From Alphaproteobacteria bacterium (GTDB lineage Bacteria; Pseudomonadota; Alphaproteobacteria; Micropepsales; Micropepsaceae), in contig JADZAI010000050.1 of assembly GCA_020852655.1 (NCBI GenBank), forward strand, positions 1-64,000: a stretch of 64,000 nucleotides of DNA, read 5' to 3'. The position numbers and the translations under genes are program-made. Shown here piece by piece: positions 60,322-64,000 of the stretch. The stretch's first letter is position 1, and each line of letters opens with the position of its first letter. The notes under the pieces are model-generated. The model made no database searches. It was not told the origin of the DNA and was given only the letters and a program-made list of their open reading frames with translations.

Positions 60322-61554
60322 GTGAGCCAGAGCGCGCCCATTTCGAACATCCTGGAGATCAGCGCGTTCGACCCGGTCGCCAAGCAAGACCCGCATGCGC
60401 GGCTGAAGCCGCTGCGCGAGCAATGCCCGATGTTCCGCGACGAGATGATGAAGACCTGGCTGGTCAGCCGCTATGCCGACGTGCGCGGTGTCGTCAACGA
60501 CCGCGGCATGTGGCGCGACGGCATGAATGCCGAGGACGGGTCGTTCGCGCGGCGCGTGCTCGACAATGCGCCCGAGCGCCTGGCGCTGCCGGCGAGCGAG
60601 CGCCAGTCGATCCTGACGATGGACGATCCCGACCACGCGCGCATCCGCACGCCGCTGGCGAAGGCGCTCTATGCGCGCGTCGCGAAGGCGCGGCCGAAGA
60701 TCGACCGGATCGTCGCCGACGTGCTGGATACCGTGCAGGGCAAGGCCCGCTTCGACCTGATCGGCGAGGTCGCCATTCCCATTCCGATCGTGACGATCGC
60801 CCGCATCCTGGGCGTCGACGACACGCGGCTGGAGGAATTCCGCGACTGGTCGGAAGGGCTGATACTGGGGCTGAACCCGGTGCGGACGCCGGACGAGACG
60901 GCCTATATGGAGCGCTCGTCGCAGGCGATGGACGCCTATTTCACCGAGCTGATGAAGGCGCGCCGCGCCAGGGCCGAGGACGATCTCGTCAGCGACATGG
61001 TCACGCTTCAGGCGGAGGGCGCGCAGCTCAGCGATACGGAGCTGCGCATCAACCTCCAGGCGCTGCTGGTCGGCGGAAACCTGACGACGACCGATCTCAT
61101 CGGAAACGGCGTGCGGCTGTTCCTGCTGAACCCGGCGCAGAAGGCGAAGCTGGTGGCCGATCCGGCGCTGGTGCCGCAGGCGGTGGAGGAAATCCTGCGC
61201 TACGAAGGGCCGGTCGACGTCACCGGCCGGGTCGCCTCGAGCGACCGCGAGATCGGCGGCTGTCCGGTGAAGCAGCGCGAGAGCCTGATGATGTCGCTGC
61301 GCGGCGCGAACCGCGACCCGGAGGCGTTCGAGCGGCCGGACGAGTTCGACATCACGCGCAAGGGCACGCCGCATGTGAGCTTCGGCGGCGGCGCCCATAT
61401 CTGCATCGGCGCCCCGCTCGCGCGCATGGAGGCGACGGCCTTCTTCAGCGTCTTCTTCCAGCGCTTCCCGACGCTGAAACTGACGGACGAGCCGCCCCAC
61501 TGGCGCGCCCTCCCCTTCTTCCGCGGCCTGGAACGGCTGATGGTGGAGAGCTGA
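60322..61554 (+). CDS. Cytochrome P450
   Basis: A 410-residue soluble class I P450. Heme-binding FGGGAHICIG holds the axial Cys. The K-helix ExxR is in EEILRYEGP. The I-helix reads LLVGGNLTTTDLIGNG: the usual acidic residue before Thr (E/D in AGxETT) is Leu here, while Thr is kept. No ferredoxin partner is encoded nearby. GTG start with GGAGG 6 nt upstream. Confidence 0.93.
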   Translation: MSQSAPISNILEISAFDPVAKQDPHARLKPLREQCPMFRDEMMKTWLVSRYADVRGVVNDRGMWRDGMNAEDGSFARRVLDNAPERLALPASERQSILTMDDPDHARIRTPLAKALYARVAKARPKIDRIVADVLDTVQGKARFDLIGEVAIPIPIVTIARILGVDDTRLEEFRDWSEGLILGLNPVRTPDETAYMERSSQAMDAYFTELMKARRARAEDDLVSDMVTLQAEGAQLSDTELRINLQALLVGGNLTTTDLIGNGVRLFLLNPAQKAKLVADPALVPQAVEEILRYEGPVDVTGRVASSDREIGGCPVKQRESLMMSLRGANRDPEAFERPDEFDITRKGTPHVSFGGGAHICIGAPLARMEATAFFSVFFQRFPTLKLTDEPPHWRALPFFRGLERLMVES

Positions 61555-61595
61555 GGCGGCTCAGTCCCGCCACAATCTGGCGATCTGCTTCGATC

Positions 61596-62165
61596 ATGAC
61601 TCAGCGCGTGGGGCTGACCGGGCCAGTTATTGCTCAGGCATTTCCACCTGACCTCCTTCCACGAGTCGAGGAAGCTGACGCGGTGCTTCGAAGATCAATC
61701 GACCTGAGCTACCAGCCGTTTCGGTTCACCGCACTCGTGGACGATTGCCGCGTCCAAATTCCCTACCGCATCCATTTCTCCAGCAGACCTGACCTGTCCG
61801 ATTTGCCCGATACGGCGAAGCTTGTTGGCGCGTGCCTGGTCAGTCGCAGCACTGACGGGTATCTTAGGCAGTCGGCCCTTCGTTCCATGCTGCCGCAGGT
61901 CACGTCGTGGAACGCTCCGTTTGTCGTGGCACTCGTCGGTGAATACATCGTCGAAATCCTGGACGACATAAGCCAAGCTCTGCCCAAAATGGACGCCGCG
62001 CCGCTCGGCAAATTCCTCCGGCGTAATCCCGAGTTGCTGCGGCTCATATGCGCTCGGGTGCCCAGTTATTGGGACGCGTATTATCGACACGAATTCCAGC
62101 GATCCGCCTATCCTGGGTTCAAGATTCTCGAAGCCTTTTCCGAGTTGACCGATACGGCCCCATAA
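61596..62165 (+). CDS. Hypothetical protein
   Basis: A 189-residue soluble protein that I do not recognise. It has LSYQPFRFTALVDDCRVQIP, RSTDGYLRQSALRSML, FVVALVGEYIVEILDDISQA and YYRHEFQRSAYPGFKILEAF. It is less GC-rich than the P450 and tex genes, so it may be a recent arrival. No strong ribosome site precedes the ATG. It lies 41 bp after the P450 gene. Confidence 0.6.
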   Translation: MTQRVGLTGPVIAQAFPPDLLPRVEEADAVLRRSIDLSYQPFRFTALVDDCRVQIPYRIHFSSRPDLSDLPDTAKLVGACLVSRSTDGYLRQSALRSMLPQVTSWNAPFVVALVGEYIVEILDDISQALPKMDAAPLGKFLRRNPELLRLICARVPSYWDAYYRHEFQRSAYPGFKILEAFSELTDTAP

Positions 62166-62210
62166 AGTGCAGGTGAGCCAAAGGCGCGCTCGTTCTATGC
62201 TTAGCGAATC

Positions 62211-62591
62211 ATGCGTGGTGTGCTGGTTCTTGTTGTGGTTCTGATCGTCGGCGTCGTCGTGTGGCGGCTGGGCGGGTCGCGTTCGGGGTTGCCGGCGTGC
62301 GATGCGGAGGCGGGTGCGGCGGCGGTGAAGGGCGAGCTGGCGCGGATGCTGCCGAAGCTGGGCGAGCGCGGCGCCTATTCCGACATCGAGAAACGGATGG
62401 AGCTGGCCGACATTGCCGAGGCGGACAGCGGCGCGGTGCGCGCCTGTATCGCCAGCGCGACGGTGACGCGTTCCACGGGCGCGAACACCTATGCGATCGC
62501 GTTCGAGATAGGCTGGACCGACAGTGCGCGGACCAAGCCGGGCTGGCAGGTGATGTCGGTCCGGCGCACGTCGAACGCGGAGTCGCTCTAG
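62211..62591 (+). CDS. Small membrane-anchored protein, hypothetical
   Basis: A 126-residue protein with an N-terminal membrane segment (VLVLVVVLIVGVVVWRLGG) and an extracytoplasmic domain containing two Cys (LPACDAEAG and VRACIASA) that could form a disulfide. The C-terminal part is beta-rich (TYAIAFEIGWTDSA, WQVMSVRRT). No family was recognised. It is convergent with tex; their stop codons abut. Confidence 0.65.
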   Translation: MRGVLVLVVVLIVGVVVWRLGGSRSGLPACDAEAGAAAVKGELARMLPKLGERGAYSDIEKRMELADIAEADSGAVRACIASATVTRSTGANTYAIAFEIGWTDSARTKPGWQVMSVRRTSNAESL

Positions 62592-64000
62592 CTATTTGCG
62601 GTTCAGCGCCTGGGCCAGGGCGGCGGCGAGGGCGCTGTTCTGGTTGGGCTCGGGCTTGCGTGGCGGCGCCTTGCTCGGCTGGGGGCGCTGCTGCTGTTGC
62701 GGCGCGCTGCGCTGGACGTTGGCGGCGCCGCCCTCGCTCTGCTTGCGCATCGACAGCGCGATCCGGTTGCGCTTCAGGTCGATCTCGACGACACGCACCT
62801 TCACCACGTCGCCGGTCTTCACCACCGTATGGACATCCTGCACGAAGCGGTCGGTGAGCTGCGAGACGTGGACGAGCCCGTCCTGGTGCACGCCGATGTC
62901 GACGAAGGCGCCGAAGGCCGCGACATTGGTGACGGTGCCTTCCAGCATCATGCCGGGCTCCAGGTCCTTGATGGTCTCGACGCCGTCGGTAAAGGTGGCG
63001 GTCCTGAATTCGGGACGGGGGTCGCGGCCGGGCTTTTCGAGTTCGGCAAGGATGTCCTTCACGGTCGGCAGGCCGAAGCGCTCGTCGACGAACCGGCGCG
63101 GGTCGAGGCCCTTCAGCATCGCACTGTCGCCCATGAGCGCGCGCAGATCGCGGCCGCAGGCGGCGATGATCTTCTTGGCGACGCCATAGGCTTCGGGGTG
63201 TACGGACGATGCGTCGAGCGGCTCCTTGCCGCCGGTGATGCGCAGGAAGCCGGCGCATTGTTCGAAGGCGCGCGGACCGAGGCGCGAAACCTTCAGCAGC
63301 TCCTTGCGATTACCGAACGGGCCGTTGGCGTCGCGATGCGCGACGATCGCCTCGGCGAGCGATGGTCCGAGCCCGGAGATATAGCCGAGCAGCGCCGCCG
63401 ATGCCGTGTTGAGATCGACGCCGACCGCGTTCACCGCATCCTCCACCACGCCCTGGAGCGAGCGGCCGAGGCAGTGCTGATCGACATCGTGCTGGTACTG
63501 GCCGACGCCGATCGACTTCGGTTCGATCTTCACCAGTTCGGCGAGTGGATCCTGAAGGCGGCGGGCGATCGAGACGGCGCCGCGCAACGACACGTCGAGA
63601 TTGGGGAATTCCGCCGCGGCGGTCGCCGACGCCGAATAGACCGAGGCGCCGGCTTCGCTGACGATCACCTTCATGGGCTTCGGCGCCGGGAGCTTCGCCA
63701 GCATGTCGGCGACAAGGCGCTCGGTCTCGCGGCTGCCGGTGCCGTTGCCGATGGCGATGAGCTCGATGCCGTGCCTGGCGATGAGCTTCGCGAGTTCGAT
63801 CTGCGTGCCGGCGACATCGTTGCGCGGCGGGAACGGATAGACGGTCGTGGTGTCGAGCAGCTTGCCGGTCGGGTCGATGACCGCGACCTTCACGCCGGTG
63901 CGGATGCCGGGATCGAGCCCCAGCGTCGCGCGCGCACCGGCGGGGGCGGCAAGCAGCAGGTCCTTCAGATTGCGGGCGAAGACGCGGATCGCCTCTTCCT
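62592..64000 (-). CDS. tex: Tex family RNA-binding transcription accessory protein (partial)
   Basis: The C-terminal 469 codons of Tex; the gene runs off the right edge, so the start is not visible. Seen in order are the YqgF/RNase H-like domain ([20 protein letters not shown]), [12 protein letters not shown], helix-hairpin-helix ([20 protein letters not shown]), and an S1 domain ([29 protein letters not shown]), then a Gln/Pro-rich tail. Tex binds nucleic acid and affects transcription. The tail is low-complexity. Confidence 0.95.
   Translation of the reverse strand, partial: EEAIRVFARNLKDLLLAAPAGARATLGLDPGIRTGVKVAVIDPTGKLLDTTTVYPFPPRNDVAGTQIELAKLIARHGIELIAIGNGTGSRETERLVADMLAKLPAPKPMKVIVSEAGASVYSASATAAAEFPNLDVSLRGAVSIARRLQDPLAELVKIEPKSIGVGQYQHDVDQHCLGRSLQGVVEDAVNAVGVDLNTASAALLGYISGLGPSLAEAIVAHRDANGPFGNRKELLKVSRLGPRAFEQCAGFLRITGGKEPLDASSVHPEAYGVAKKIIAACGRDLRALMGDSAMLKGLDPRRFVDERFGLPTVKDILAELEKPGRDPRPEFRTATFTDGVETIKDLEPGMMLEGTVTNVAAFGAFVDIGVHQDGLVHVSQLTDRFVQDVHTVVKTGDVVKVRVVEIDLKRNRIALSMRKQSEGGAANVQRSAPQQQQRPQPSKAPPRKPEPNQNSALAAALAQALNRK

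Overview
The window is high-GC DNA from an alphaproteobacterium; the order cannot be fixed from the sequence alone. The evidence is a CcrM-type (GANTC) DNA methyltransferase, the gene order mutY / DUF721 / dsbA-like / smc, the F0 cluster atpI-B-E-F'-F with duplicated b subunits, an ispE / TPR lipoprotein / ETF-QO run, and many GTG or TTG starts with GTGA stop-start overlaps. No rRNA, tRNA, transposase or integrase was recognised.

Layout. 1-378: 109-bp tandem copies of a dispersed palindromic repeat. 0.4-6 kb: a GH17-like/GT2 membrane glycosyltransferase, three FKBP prolyl isomerases in tandem with a chorismate mutase among them, and a Nudix hydrolase. 6-10.5 kb: an Hsp70-like protein, a secreted duplicated-domain protein, an SDR and OmpW. 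11-14.5 kb: glyQ-glyS, with a palindromic element inside glyS in frame. 14.5-17 kb: a DUF2007-TrmN6 fusion, polyprenyl diphosphate synthase, and a Gdx-type guanidinium exporter behind a probable guanidine-II riboswitch. 17-23.5 kb: a VWA protein, ispE, a TPR lipoprotein and ETF-QO. 23.7-26.9 kb: three toxin-antitoxin modules around a uracil-DNA glycosylase, with duplication scars. 26.9-34 kb: moaB, a DUF4236 gene on AT-richer DNA, a glycosyltransferase, an oxidoreductase, a Cys-rich secreted protein, a ChbG-like deacetylase and an acyl-CoA dehydrogenase. 34-38.5 kb: a very repetitive lipoprotein facing an RTX-like protein. 38.5-41.5 kb: a radical SAM protein, RNase HII, a cupin and a secreted protein. 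41.8-44.3 kb: one strikingly AT-rich gene joining a PD-(D/E)XK nuclease domain to a P-loop ATPase. 44.4-49 kb: ccrM behind six clustered GANTC sites, a nested inverted repeat, mutY, a DUF721 gene, a VapBC-like module and a DsbA-like protein. 49-58 kb: smc, another toxin-antitoxin pair and the F0 genes. 58-64 kb: an MgtC-like protein, an SH3-like protein, a nucleotidyltransferase-like protein, a P450, two unknown proteins and a partial tex.

Most of the window is core chromosome into which small accessory modules have been inserted. The best candidate for an undescribed system is the single-gene nuclease-ATPase at 41825-44332. It looks horizontally acquired, has the architecture of an anti-phage or anti-plasmid factor, and lies directly upstream of ccrM, whose methylation could mark self DNA (inference). 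Secondary highlights are the GANTC cluster at ccrM, the guanidine riboswitch, the in-frame element in glyS, the scars around the toxin-antitoxin modules and the YWGDDG-repeat lipoprotein.
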